Positions 8,258 to 17,798 of a stretch of DNA of 64,000 nt are shown here, piece by piece. The stretch spans positions 62,001 to 126,000 of the forward strand of contig NZ_BMWC01000015.1 in assembly GCF_014651035.1 (NCBI RefSeq), written 5' to 3'. Each line of letters starts with the position of its first letter. Position 1 is the stretch's first letter. The DNA is from Streptomyces lomondensis (GTDB taxonomy: Bacteria > Actinomycetota > Actinomycetes > Streptomycetales > Streptomycetaceae). A program made the position numbers and the translations under genes. Under the pieces are notes generated by a model. The model was not told where the DNA came from and did not search any database. It saw only the letters and a program-made list of their open reading frames with translations.

Positions 8258-11200
8258 ATGGGCGTTGGACGGGACGACCGGTCGGTGGCGGTGGTGGGCA
8301 TCGGCTGCCGGCTGCCGGGCGGCATCACCGGCCTGGACGGGCTGTGGGCAGCGCTGCGGGACGAGCGCGACCTCGTCGGGGAGATGCCGCCGGACCGGTT
8401 CCCCAAGGACCGGCTCGTCGATCCCGGCGCGGTGCGACCGGGCCGCAGCTACACCGCCGCCGGGGGCTTCCTCGACGACATCGCGTCCTTCGACGCCGCG
8501 TACTTCGGCATCTCGCCCAAGGAGGCGGCCCACGTCGATCCCCAGCAGCGGCTGCTGCTGGAGATGGCCGCCGAAGCCCTGGACGACGCCGCCCTGCCGG
8601 CCGAGGCGCTCGCCGGGTCCGACACCTGCGTGTACGTGGGCGTCTCCGACCCGGCCTACGGCACCGTCCTGTCGATGCTGGAGGACCACACCAGCCCGCA
8701 CACCATGCCCGGCAGCACCCTCTCGATCACGGCGAACCGCCTGTCGTACACCTTCGACCTGCGCGGCCCCAGCATGGCCGTCGACACGGCCTGCTCCTCC
8801 TCCCTGGTGGCACTGGACCGCGCCTGCCGCACACTGCGCGAGGGCACCAGCCGCGTGGCCCTGGCCGGCGGCGTCAACGTGCTCCTGAACCCGTTCTCCT
8901 ACGCCGGGTTCTCCTACGCCGGAATGCTGTCCCGGCGCGGCCGGTGCGCGGCCTTCTCCGCCGAGGCCGACGGGTTCGTACGGGCCGAGGGCGGCGCGGT
9001 GCTCGTGCTGAAGCGGCTGGCGGACGCGGTGGCCGACGGCGACCGCATCCACGCCGTCCTCGCCGGCACCGGCAGCAACTGCGACGGCCGTACCACCGGG
9101 ATGACACTGCCCAGTTGGCAGAGCCAGGAGGCGCTGCTGCGCGCGGTCTGCGAGGAGGCCGGCATCGCACCGGACGACCTGGTCTACTTCGAGGCGCACG
9201 GCACCGGCACGCCGGTCGGCGACCCCGCCGAGGCCCGCGCTGTCGGACAGGCCCTCGGCACGCGGCGCGGCAACGGCCCGCTGCCCATCGGGTCGGTGAA
9301 GTCCAACCTGGGCCATCTGGAGCCCGCGGCCGGCATGGCCGGTCTGCTCAAGGCGATCCTGGTCCTCCGCCACCGCACCGCACCCGCCTCCCTGCACGCC
9401 CTGCCGCTCAACCCGCACATCGACTTCGACGCGCTCGGCCTGGCCCCCACCGTCACGCCCGTGGCACTGCCCCGCTCGGCACGGGCCGCGGTCGGGGTGA
9501 ACTCCTTCGGCTTCGGCGGCGCCAACGCCCACGCCATCGTCGTACCACCCCCTCCCGTGCCGCCCGGGCCGAAGCGGGCGGACCGGCCGGTGCCGGTGGT
9601 GGTCTCCGCGCGGTCGCCCAAGGCGCTGCGTGAGCTGAGCGCGCGGATGGCCGAACGGCTGCGCGGAGCGGCACCGGAGGAGTACTACGACCTCGCCCGC
9701 ACCAGCACGCTGCGGCGCAGCGCCCACCCGCACCGGGCCGCCGTGCTCGCCGCCGATCCGCGGCAGGCGGCCGGGGAACTGGAGAACCTGTTCACCGACG
9801 CGCCGGCCGGCGGGGCCGTCATCCGCAGGGCCGAGCGGGGCGCCGTGGCGTTCGTCTACTCCGGCAACGCCTCCCAGTGGCCCGGGATGGCCGCCGGCCT
9901 GATGGCGGGCGAGGCCGTCTTCCGCGCCGCCGTGGAGGAGGCCGACGCCGCGCTGGCCCCGCATCTGGGCTGGTCCGTGGCCAAGGAGCTGGAGCGCCCC
10001 ACCGCGGCACGCTGGGCGCGCACCGAGATCGCCCAGCCGGTGCTGTTCGCCGTGCAGTGGGGCCTGACCGCGCTGCTGGCCTCCCGGGGCCTGCGCCCGG
10101 CCGCGGTCGCCGGGCACAGCGTCGGCGAGGTGGCCGCCGCCTGCGCGGCCGGGGCGCTGACCCTGGAGCAGGCGGCGCTCGTGCTCGCCCAGCGCAGCCG
10201 CACCCAGGCCACCACGGCGGGCCGGGGCCGCATGGCCGCCGTCGGGCTGGCCGAGGACGCGGCCCGTGCGGAACTGGCCCGCTTCGGCGGGGCGTTGGAG
10301 ATCGCCGGGATCAACAGCGACCGCGACGTCACGGTGGCCGGCGACCCCGACGCGCTGGCCGCCCTCGGCGCCGGCCTGACCGCCCGGGACGTCTTCTTCC
10401 GCGAACTGGACCTGGACTACGCCTTCCACAGCCGCGCCATGGACCCCATCGAGGAACCGCTGCGCGCCGCCCTCGCCGGCCTGGCCCCCGGCGAGGCACG
10501 GGTGCCGTTCGTCTCCACCGTCACGGCCACCGCGCTGGCCGGCCCGGAGCTCGACGCGGCGTACTGGTGGCGCAACGTGCGCGAGCCCGTCCGCTTCGCC
10601 GAGGCCATGGGCCGGCTCGCGGACGAGGGCATCGGCATCGTCGTGGAGATCGGGCCGCACCCGGTCCTGCGCCCGTACCTGCGCCGTACGGGCCTGACGT
10701 ACGTGCCGACGCTGCACCGGGACGGGGACGGGCCGCGCGAGGCCACCGCCGCCGTCGCCGCCCTGCTCGCGGCCGGCGCCGACGTGGACTGGCAGGCGCA
10801 CTTCCCGCACCCCGGCCGGGTCGCCGACCTGCCCGCCTACCCCTGGCAGCGCGACCGGCACTGGCACGGCACCCCGCACGACCTGATCGTGCACACCAGC
10901 GGCACCGGAGCGCTGGACCACCCCCTGCTCGGCGAACGGCTGCCCGCCCCCCACCCCCTGTGGCACGGCGGCGTCGAACCCCAGCTCGTGCCCTGGCTGG
11001 GCGACCACCGGATCGGCGGCGGCGTGCTGATGCCCGCCGCCGCGTACGTGGAGATGGCGGTCACGGCCGGGCAGCGGGCGCTGGACCGCCCGGTGGAGGT
11101 GCGGCACCTGGAGATCTCCCGGCCGTTCGCGGTTCCGTGGCCGGACCCGGCGGGAGCCGCGCTCCAGACCGCCGTCACCCCCACCGACGGCACCCTGACC

Positions 11201-14200
11201 ATCAGCACCCGGGACACCCGCGGCACCGAGGTCCAGCCGGTCGCCCGGGCCCAGGTCCGCACGCGACTCGGCACCGCCCCCGCCCCGCTGGACATCGCCG
11301 CGGTCAAGGCGCGCTGCTCCCGCGCCCTCGCCGGCCCGGACCACTACGAGCACTGCCACCGCGTCGGGCTGGAGCTCGGTCCGGGGTTCCAGCTCCTGCG
11401 GAGCCTGGACGTCGGCGACGGCGAACTGCTCGCCCGGTACCGGCTCGACCACCCGGCCGACGGCTACACCGTCCACCCCGTGCTGCTGGACGGCCCCCTC
11501 CAGGCCACCGTTGCCCTGGCCGAGCAGCCGACCCGGGAAGCCGCCGGCTACCTGCCCTCGGCCTTCGGAGCGGTCCGGATCTGGCGCACCCCCGCGCAGG
11601 AGGGCGTCGTCCACCTGCGGCGCCGCAGCCGCAGCGCCAACGAGATCTGCTGGGACATCACCTACGCGGACCTCGACGGCACCGTCACCGCCGAGATCGA
11701 CAAGTGCCGCACCCGGCGCGCCCGCCTCTCCGACCACGCCCCGCTGACCGTCCAGCGCACCGTCCTGCGCGCGGCCCCGCACCCCTCGCTGCCCGCCGCG
11801 CCGTCCCCGCTGCCCGCTCCGGCCGAACTGGCCGAGGCCGCCCGGGCCCGGATCGCCGCCGCCCGCGCCGCCTTGGAGGACAGCGGCCACGCGGCGTTCA
11901 CAGCCGCCGCCGAACGGGCCGGCGCGACCTGCTGGGCAGCGGCCCTGCGCGGCCTGGCACCGCACCTGGGCGAGCCGTTCACCATGCCGGATCTGGTCGG
12001 CCAGGGCCTGGCACCGCGGCACCGCAGGCTGGTGCGCCTGATGCTGCCCCTGCTGGCCGAGCACCACCTCGCCGAGGCCGACGGGGAGACCTGGCGGCTG
12101 ACCGACGCCACGGCCTGCCCGGAGGAGTCGCTGCGGAGCCTGGTGGAGGAGCACCCGCGGTTCGGCCCGCTCGCGCTGCTGATCAACAGTCAGCTGCGGG
12201 AGCTGCCCGAGGTACTGCGCGGCACCGTCGACCCCCGCGACCTGCTGCCCGTCGGCGACAGCTTCCTCGAACAGTGGCAGGAGACGGCACCCGCCCACCG
12301 CTTCACCCACCGCGTGGTGCAGGCGCTGCTCGACCGGATCGTCCGCGCCTGGCCCGCCGACCGCCCCCTGCGCGTCCTGGAAGTGGGCGCGACCACCACG
12401 GCCCTGACCGCCGCCGCGCTGCCGCTGCTCCCGCCCGACCGCACCCACTACACCTGCACGGCCCCGTCCAACGCCCCCTTCGCCCGCGCCCGGCACCGCT
12501 TCGCCGCCTGCCGCTTCATCGAGTACCGCACCCTCGACCCGGACGCCGACCCGGCCGTCCAGGGCTTCCCGGCGGGCGGCTTCGACCTGGTTCTGGCCGG
12601 TGACGCCCTGCACGCCACCGCCGACCTGGCCGCAGCACTGGGACACCTGCGCTCGCTCCTCGCACCGGGCGGCCACCTGCTGGCCACCGAGCGGCACCAC
12701 GACCGGATCGACGCCCTGCTGCTGGGCGGACTGGAGTCGTGGTGGAAACGCGCTGACCGGGACCTGCGCCCCACCACCCGGCTGCTGCCCCGCGACGCGT
12801 GGACGCCCCTGCTGGAGCGGTGCGGCTTCATCGGCCCGTGGCAGACCGGGCCCACGGACCACTCCGTCGTCGCGGCCGTCGCACCCCAGGCTCCGGCGGA
12901 CCCGTCCGCCCTGCCCGGGCCGCTGCCGGACACGGCCTGGACCGTCGCCACGGAGACCGACGCCGAGCACCCGACCGCGCGGGAACTGGCCGCCCTGCTC
13001 GGCCCGGCGACCGTCCTGACCGCCCCCGCCGACGCCGGCGCGTGGACGGCCGCACTGCCCACCGAGGCCGCTCCGCGCATCGTCCTGCTCCTCGCCGAGC
13101 CCGACCGGCGGGACGTCGCCGCGCGGACCGCCCACCGCGCGGCTGTCCTGCGCGCTCTGGCCGCCGCCTGCCGGACCCTGCCCGAGGACCGCGCCCCCCA
13201 GGTGTGGCTGGTCACGCGCCCCACCGGCCTGTTCCCCGCCCCGGAACGCCCCGCGCACCCCGAGGACGCGGCCGTCTGGGGCGCCGCCCGCACCCTGGCC
13301 AACGAGCAGCCCGGCCTGGGACTGCGGCGCGTCTCCCTCGACCGCACGGCCGACCCGGCCGCCGACGCCCGGCGGCTCGCCCTGGAGCTGCTCACCGCGG
13401 GCCGCTCCCCGGACGAGCCCGACGGCGCGGCCGAGGACGAGGTCGTCCTCACACCGGCCGGCCGCTTCACCCCCCTGCACATCGAGCACCCGGCCGACGA
13501 GCCCCCCGCCGTCCGCACCGGCGTGCCCTTCGTGCTGGACGTCCGCGACCCCGGCCCGGCCCGGCGCCTGGTCTGGCGGGAGACGGCCCTCCCGGAGCCC
13601 GGCCCCGGTGAAGTCGCCGTCGAGATGCGCGCGGTCGCGCTGAACTACCGCGACCCCCTGCGCGCCAACGGCCTGCTGCCGCCCGAGGCCGTGGAGGACA
13701 GCGGCCTCAGCCGCGGACTGGGCACCGACGGCGCCGGGATCGTCCGCGCGGTCGGACCCGGAGTGACCGGCCTCGCGGTCGGCGACCGGGTCTGCGGTCT
13801 CGTGCCCGCCGTCCTCGCCTCCCACGGCGTCACCCACGAGTACTCCCTGCTCAAGATCCCCGACGGCATGAGCTACGCCGAGGCGGCGACCTTCCCCGTC
13901 GCCTTCCTGACGGTCCACCACGCCCTGGTGGACCTGGCCCGCCTGGCATCCGGTGAGACGGTGCTCGTGCACGGCGGCGCCGGAGCCGTGGGCCTGGCCG
14001 TACTCCAGTGCGCCCGCGCCCGGGGCGCCCGCGTCATCGCCACCGCCGGAACGGAGACCAAGCGGAACCTACTGCGCAGCCTCGGCGCCTGGCACGTGCT
14101 GGACTCACGCAGCCTGGACTTCGTGCCGCGCGTCCGCGAACTCACCGAAGGGCGGGGCGTCGACGTCGTCGTCAACTCCCTCAGCGGTGAGGCGATCGCC

Positions 14201-15697
14201 CAGGGACTGGACCTGCTGCGTCCCAACGGCCGCTTCGTCGAACTGGGGAAGCGGGACATCTACCTCAACCACACGCTGCCGCTGCGGCCCTTCGACCGCA
14301 GTCTCACGTTCATCGGCCTCAACCTCGACCATGTGGTGCTGGACCGGGAGCGCGGCCCGCGCCTCGTCGCGGACCTCGTGACCCACATCGACCGCGGCGT
14401 GTACCGGCCGCTGCCGCACACGGTCTACCCGGCCGCCCGGGTGGAGGAGGCCTTCCAGGTCCTCCAGCACTCCCGGCACATCGGCAAGGTGGTCGTCTCC
14501 TTCGAGCAGGCCCCTTCAGACGAGCAGGCGGCTTCCGTCGACCAGACCGTCTCCGTCGGCCAAGCCGACATGAACCCGCTGGACGAACCCGTCCCCGTCC
14601 GGCCCGCACCCCGCGCGCCCGCCCTGGACGCCGACGGCACCTACCTCGTGACCGGCGGGCTGAGCGGCTTCGGCGCCGCCACCGCACGGTGGCTGGCCGA
14701 CCACGGCGCCCGGCACCTGGCCCTGGTCTCGCGCCGCGGGCAGGCCGCTCCCGAGGCGCCCGCCCTCCTGGCGGACCTGGCCCGGCGCGGCGTCCATGCC
14801 ACCGCCCACGCCGCCGACGTCACCGACGAGGCGGCACTGCGCGGGGTCGTCGACGCGATCGACGCCACCGGGCACCGGCTGCGCGGTGTCGTCCACGCCG
14901 CGATGCACCTCGACGACGCGCCCCTGGCCGACCTCACCGACGACCGCTTCACCGCCGTCCTCGCCCCCAAGGCCGACGGGGCGGCCCATCTGCACCGCCT
15001 CACCGCGCACCACGAACTCGACCTGTTCCTCACCTACTCCTCGATCGCCGCCGCCGTCGGCAACGTCGGCCAGGCCCCCTACGCGGCCGGCAACGCCTAC
15101 CTGGAGGCCCAGGCCCGCGCCCGCCACGCCCAGGGGCACCCCGCCACGGCTCTCGCCTTCGGCCCGATCGGCGAGACCGGATACGTCGCCCGGCACGCCC
15201 TCGGCGACGCCATGGCCGAACGGGGTTTCCAGCCTCTCTCCGTCGCCGAGGCCCTCACCACCGCAGGCGGCCTGCTCCGTCCGGACACGGACGTGGCCGG
15301 CATCGGCCGCTACCGCTGGAGCCGCGCCCGCCGCCTGCTGCCCGCCCTGGCCACGGCCCGTTTCACCGGCCTCGTGCCGGCCGACGCCGCCCCCGACCCG
15401 GAGGGCCGCGCGGACCTGCTGCGGGAACTGGCCGCCATGACCCCCGACGACGCCCGGGCCGCCATCACGCGGACCCTGGCCCGGCTGCTCGCCGCCGTGC
15501 TGCACAGCGACCCCGAGGAGCTGGACCCGGCCCGGCCGGTGACCGACTTCGGCCTCGACTCGCTGCTGAGCACCGAGTTCCTGGTGCGGGCCGGCGAGCA
15601 CTTCGACGTCCGCCTCGCCGCCGCCGAGCTGATGAGCAGCGACCGGACGCTGAACCACTTCGCCCGACTGGTGTACGGCCGACTGGACCTGACGTAG
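8258..15697 (+). CDS. single-module highly reducing type I polyketide synthase (KS-AT-DH-MT-ER-KR-ACP)
   Basis: A 2,479-residue PKS. KS (about 9-430) has Cys179 in DTACSSS, then EAHGTGT and KSNLGH. AT (about 540-850) has Ser621 in GHSVGE and YAFH at 721-724; GHSVGE suits malonyl-CoA, YAFH is between the malonyl and methylmalonyl signatures. DH has His917 (GDHRIGGGVLMP) and a later HPVLLDG aspartate. A methyltransferase-like domain (about 1270-1560) has a poor SAM motif, LEVGATTTALT near 1375. ER carries HGGAGAVG near 1905; KR has GGLSGFG at 2133, an LDD B-type signature and Tyr2275; ACP Ser2435 lies in DFGLDSLL. No loading module, docking domain or thioesterase is visible, so it is probably iterative. 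ATG at 8258 follows a G-rich ribosome site. Confidence 0.93.
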   Translation: MGVGRDDRSVAVVGIGCRLPGGITGLDGLWAALRDERDLVGEMPPDRFPKDRLVDPGAVRPGRSYTAAGGFLDDIASFDAAYFGISPKEAAHVDPQQRLLLEMAAEALDDAALPAEALAGSDTCVYVGVSDPAYGTVLSMLEDHTSPHTMPGSTLSITANRLSYTFDLRGPSMAVDTACSSSLVALDRACRTLREGTSRVALAGGVNVLLNPFSYAGFSYAGMLSRRGRCAAFSAEADGFVRAEGGAVLVLKRLADAVADGDRIHAVLAGTGSNCDGRTTGMTLPSWQSQEALLRAVCEEAGIAPDDLVYFEAHGTGTPVGDPAEARAVGQALGTRRGNGPLPIGSVKSNLGHLEPAAGMAGLLKAILVLRHRTAPASLHALPLNPHIDFDALGLAPTVTPVALPRSARAAVGVNSFGFGGANAHAIVVPPPPVPPGPKRADRPVPVVVSARSPKALRELSARMAERLRGAAPEEYYDLARTSTLRRSAHPHRAAVLAADPRQAAGELENLFTDAPAGGAVIRRAERGAVAFVYSGNASQWPGMAAGLMAGEAVFRAAVEEADAALAPHLGWSVAKELERPTAARWARTEIAQPVLFAVQWGLTALLASRGLRPAAVAGHSVGEVAAACAAGALTLEQAALVLAQRSRTQATTAGRGRMAAVGLAEDAARAELARFGGALEIAGINSDRDVTVAGDPDALAALGAGLTARDVFFRELDLDYAFHSRAMDPIEEPLRAALAGLAPGEARVPFVSTVTATALAGPELDAAYWWRNVREPVRFAEAMGRLADEGIGIVVEIGPHPVLRPYLRRTGLTYVPTLHRDGDGPREATAAVAALLAAGADVDWQAHFPHPGRVADLPAYPWQRDRHWHGTPHDLIVHTSGTGALDHPLLGERLPAPHPLWHGGVEPQLVPWLGDHRIGGGVLMPAAAYVEMAVTAGQRALDRPVEVRHLEISRPFAVPWPDPAGAALQTAVTPTDGTLTISTRDTRGTEVQPVARAQVRTRLGTAPAPLDIAAVKARCSRALAGPDHYEHCHRVGLELGPGFQLLRSLDVGDGELLARYRLDHPADGYTVHPVLLDGPLQATVALAEQPTREAAGYLPSAFGAVRIWRTPAQEGVVHLRRRSRSANEICWDITYADLDGTVTAEIDKCRTRRARLSDHAPLTVQRTVLRAAPHPSLPAAPSPLPAPAELAEAARARIAAARAALEDSGHAAFTAAAERAGATCWAAALRGLAPHLGEPFTMPDLVGQGLAPRHRRLVRLMLPLLAEHHLAEADGETWRLTDATACPEESLRSLVEEHPRFGPLALLINSQLRELPEVLRGTVDPRDLLPVGDSFLEQWQETAPAHRFTHRVVQALLDRIVRAWPADRPLRVLEVGATTTALTAAALPLLPPDRTHYTCTAPSNAPFARARHRFAACRFIEYRTLDPDADPAVQGFPAGGFDLVLAGDALHATADLAAALGHLRSLLAPGGHLLATERHHDRIDALLLGGLESWWKRADRDLRPTTRLLPRDAWTPLLERCGFIGPWQTGPTDHSVVAAVAPQAPADPSALPGPLPDTAWTVATETDAEHPTARELAALLGPATVLTAPADAGAWTAALPTEAAPRIVLLLAEPDRRDVAARTAHRAAVLRALAAACRTLPEDRAPQVWLVTRPTGLFPAPERPAHPEDAAVWGAARTLANEQPGLGLRRVSLDRTADPAADARRLALELLTAGRSPDEPDGAAEDEVVLTPAGRFTPLHIEHPADEPPAVRTGVPFVLDVRDPGPARRLVWRETALPEPGPGEVAVEMRAVALNYRDPLRANGLLPPEAVEDSGLSRGLGTDGAGIVRAVGPGVTGLAVGDRVCGLVPAVLASHGVTHEYSLLKIPDGMSYAEAATFPVAFLTVHHALVDLARLASGETVLVHGGAGAVGLAVLQCARARGARVIATAGTETKRNLLRSLGAWHVLDSRSLDFVPRVRELTEGRGVDVVVNSLSGEAIAQGLDLLRPNGRFVELGKRDIYLNHTLPLRPFDRSLTFIGLNLDHVVLDRERGPRLVADLVTHIDRGVYRPLPHTVYPAARVEEAFQVLQHSRHIGKVVVSFEQAPSDEQAASVDQTVSVGQADMNPLDEPVPVRPAPRAPALDADGTYLVTGGLSGFGAATARWLADHGARHLALVSRRGQAAPEAPALLADLARRGVHATAHAADVTDEAALRGVVDAIDATGHRLRGVVHAAMHLDDAPLADLTDDRFTAVLAPKADGAAHLHRLTAHHELDLFLTYSSIAAAVGNVGQAPYAAGNAYLEAQARARHAQGHPATALAFGPIGETGYVARHALGDAMAERGFQPLSVAEALTTAGGLLRPDTDVAGIGRYRWSRARRLLPALATARFTGLVPADAAPDPEGRADLLRELAAMTPDDARAAITRTLARLLAAVLHSDPEELDPARPVTDFGLDSLLSTEFLVRAGEHFDVRLAAAELMSSDRTLNHFARLVYGRLDLT

Positions 15698-15760
15698 CGC
15701 CGGGGGCCGCTCGAAGGCCGTCTCCTCCGGGGCGGGGAGACGGCCTTCGAGCCGGCGCTA
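15695..15760. terminator. bidirectional hairpin terminator that includes both stop codons
   Basis: A long inverted repeat closes the gap between convergent genes. The inner arms 15709-15725 and 15736-15752 are a perfect 17-bp match around a 10-base loop. Outer arms 15695-15703 and 15752-15760 also match (TAGCGCCGG/CCGGCGCTA), and these contain the TAG stops of the PKS and of the ABC transporter. No T-tract is present, as is usual in Streptomyces. Confidence 0.75.
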
Positions 15761-17572
15761 CAGCACCTCGGCCCGCCCGGCGGTGTCGTCGATGAACCCG
15801 CCCGACTGGTGCTGCCACAGCTTCGCGTAGGCGCCGTCGAGCGCGAGCAACTCCTGGTGCGTGCCCTGCTCGACGATCCGCCCGCGGTCGAGGACGACGA
15901 GCTGGTCCATGGTCGCGACCGTGCTCAGCCGGTGCGCCACCACCAGCGCCGTCCGCCCCTCCATGAGCCGCCACAGCGCCTCCTGGACGAGCAGCTCGCT
16001 CTCGGAGTCCAGGGCGCTGGTCGCCTCGTCGAGCAGCAGGATCGGCGCGTCGCGCAGGATCGCCCGGGCGAGGGCGACACGCTGGCGCTGACCGCCGGAC
16101 AGCTTGACGCCCCGCTCGCCCACCATGGTGTCGAAGCCGGCCGGCAGCGCGTCGGCGAACTCCGTGACGTGCGCCGCCTCGGCCGCCCGGCGGATCTCGG
16201 CGTCGGTGGCGCCGGGCCGGGCGAACGCGATGTTCTCCCGCAGGGTGCGGTGGAACATCGCCGGGTCCTGCGGCACATAGGCGATCTGACTGCGCAGGTC
16301 GGCCTGGCGCAGCCGGCTGATGTCCTGACCGCCGATCAGGATGCGGCCGCCGTCGATGTCCGTCATCCGCAGCAGCAGCCGGGTGAGCGTGGTCTTGCCG
16401 CCGCCGGACCGGCCGACCAGGCCGAGCTTCGCCCCGCTCGGCACGGCCAGGTCGAGCCCGTCGAACAGCGGCCGGCCGCCCCGGTGCGCGAACGTCACCT
16501 TCTCGAAACGGACATCGGCGGACCGGGGCCGCAGCGGCTCCGGTGCCGGCGGGTCGAGCACGGTCGGCGGCGTCAGGAGCAGCTCGGTGAACTGCGCGGC
16601 CTCCGTCATCGAGCTCTCCAGCCGGCGGTAGATCTGGTTGAACTCGAACATGATCCGGGTCGCGTTGTTGTAGTAGGCGAAGGCGACCACGATCGCCTCC
16701 ACGCCGAGCGCGCCACCGCCGAGCATGACCGCGAGCAGCAGGCCCATCGCGTTGGTCAGCACGGACATCGGCGCGACCAGTGTGTCGATGCGCAGGTTGC
16801 CGTAGTCCCAGGACCGCACGGTGAGCCGGCGCGACATCGCCACCCGGGAACGGTGCTCGGCGGCCTCGCGCTCCTCCGCGGCGAACGCCCGCACCGTGTC
16901 CATGTTCATCAGGCTGTCGGCGACGTGGCCCGACACCCGGGCGATCGCCTCCTCACGCTCGTCGACGAGCCGCTGCCGGCGCCGGATGAGGGGCACGACC
17001 AGCACCGCCGTCAGCGTGATCATCACCAGCAGACCGACCACGAGCAGCGGTTCGTAACGCCACAGCACCACCGCGCCGAACACCAGCGGCACGAAGCTGC
17101 CCACGATCTGGAAGACCAGGGTGTCCACGAACGGCTCGAACCGGGAGGCGAAGCTGAGGACCCGCTTGGTCAGCGAACCGGCGAAGTTGTCGTGGAAGAA
17201 CGCGGCGTCCTTGGCGAACAGCTCGTCCATCCCGATCACGTACAGATGCTCGATGCCGAGGGCGTCGAGGCGGTTGAGGCAGTGTATGGCGATGCGCCAC
17301 AGTGCCTCCGCGAGCAACAGGACACCGGCGAAGCCCAGCACGTACGGCAGTGTCGAGGCGACCGTGACGTCCTTGTCGCCGGCGATGTCGCCGACGAGCT
17401 TGGCGACGATGAGCGGCGCGATGTAGTTGATTCCGATGTTGCCCAGCGCCGAGAGCAGCATCGCGGGTGCCGTCAGCCGGCGGAGCCGGGCCAACTCCCG
17501 TCCGTAGTACCGAAGTGCGAGAAGTACCGAGCGCTTGCCCGGCTGAACCCTGCGTGTTCCAGGCGTTTCCAT
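15758..17572 (-). CDS. ABC transporter, fused permease and ATPase (exporter type)
   Basis: A 604-residue half-transporter. The first ~330 residues form the six-helix ABC exporter membrane domain. The nucleotide-binding domain follows with Walker A VGRSGGGKTTL, signature LSGGQRQRVALARAIL, Walker B ILLLDEATSALD and the switch histidine in VVAHRLST. ATG at 17572 follows GGGGTGGG; an in-frame upstream start has no such site. It is convergent with the PKS across a shared terminator, so it is not in the same operon, but its position suggests export of or resistance to a PKS/Ole product. Lipid A/multidrug exporters share this architecture; substrate unknown. Confidence 0.85.
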   Translation of the reverse strand: METPGTRRVQPGKRSVLLALRYYGRELARLRRLTAPAMLLSALGNIGINYIAPLIVAKLVGDIAGDKDVTVASTLPYVLGFAGVLLLAEALWRIAIHCLNRLDALGIEHLYVIGMDELFAKDAAFFHDNFAGSLTKRVLSFASRFEPFVDTLVFQIVGSFVPLVFGAVVLWRYEPLLVVGLLVMITLTAVLVVPLIRRRQRLVDEREEAIARVSGHVADSLMNMDTVRAFAAEEREAAEHRSRVAMSRRLTVRSWDYGNLRIDTLVAPMSVLTNAMGLLLAVMLGGGALGVEAIVVAFAYYNNATRIMFEFNQIYRRLESSMTEAAQFTELLLTPPTVLDPPAPEPLRPRSADVRFEKVTFAHRGGRPLFDGLDLAVPSGAKLGLVGRSGGGKTTLTRLLLRMTDIDGGRILIGGQDISRLRQADLRSQIAYVPQDPAMFHRTLRENIAFARPGATDAEIRRAAEAAHVTEFADALPAGFDTMVGERGVKLSGGQRQRVALARAILRDAPILLLDEATSALDSESELLVQEALWRLMEGRTALVVAHRLSTVATMDQLVVLDRGRIVEQGTHQELLALDGAYAKLWQHQSGGFIDDTAGRAEVL

Positions 17573-17798
17573 CCCACCCCTGTGTCGTCCTGTGGCCGCC
17601 CGCCACGCGCTGTGTGCGGGCAGGGGCCATCGCCGCAACGGATGTGTGGATTTCGGCTTGAGTCCGGAAGTGTCCCGCGACGGCGACCGCGGAGTCCAAG
17701 TGTTTTCCGGCCGGGCGGGGGTGTGCGGGGAGCGCCAAGGGGCACGGCGGGCGGACTCGGGGGCGGGGTGGTGACGGGCTGGGGCCCGAGGCGTCCGG

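Noticed and set aside
8141..13972. 1,943-residue open frame on the minus strand opposite the PKS
   Set aside because: It is antisense to clearly conserved PKS domains, Gly/Gln/Arg/Val-rich, lacks recognisable motifs and arises from GC-rich third positions.
15758..17572. ABC transporter as a proven part of the PKS/ole cluster
   Set aside because: It is convergent and separated by a strong terminator; only proximity supports the link, so it is left as a suggestion.
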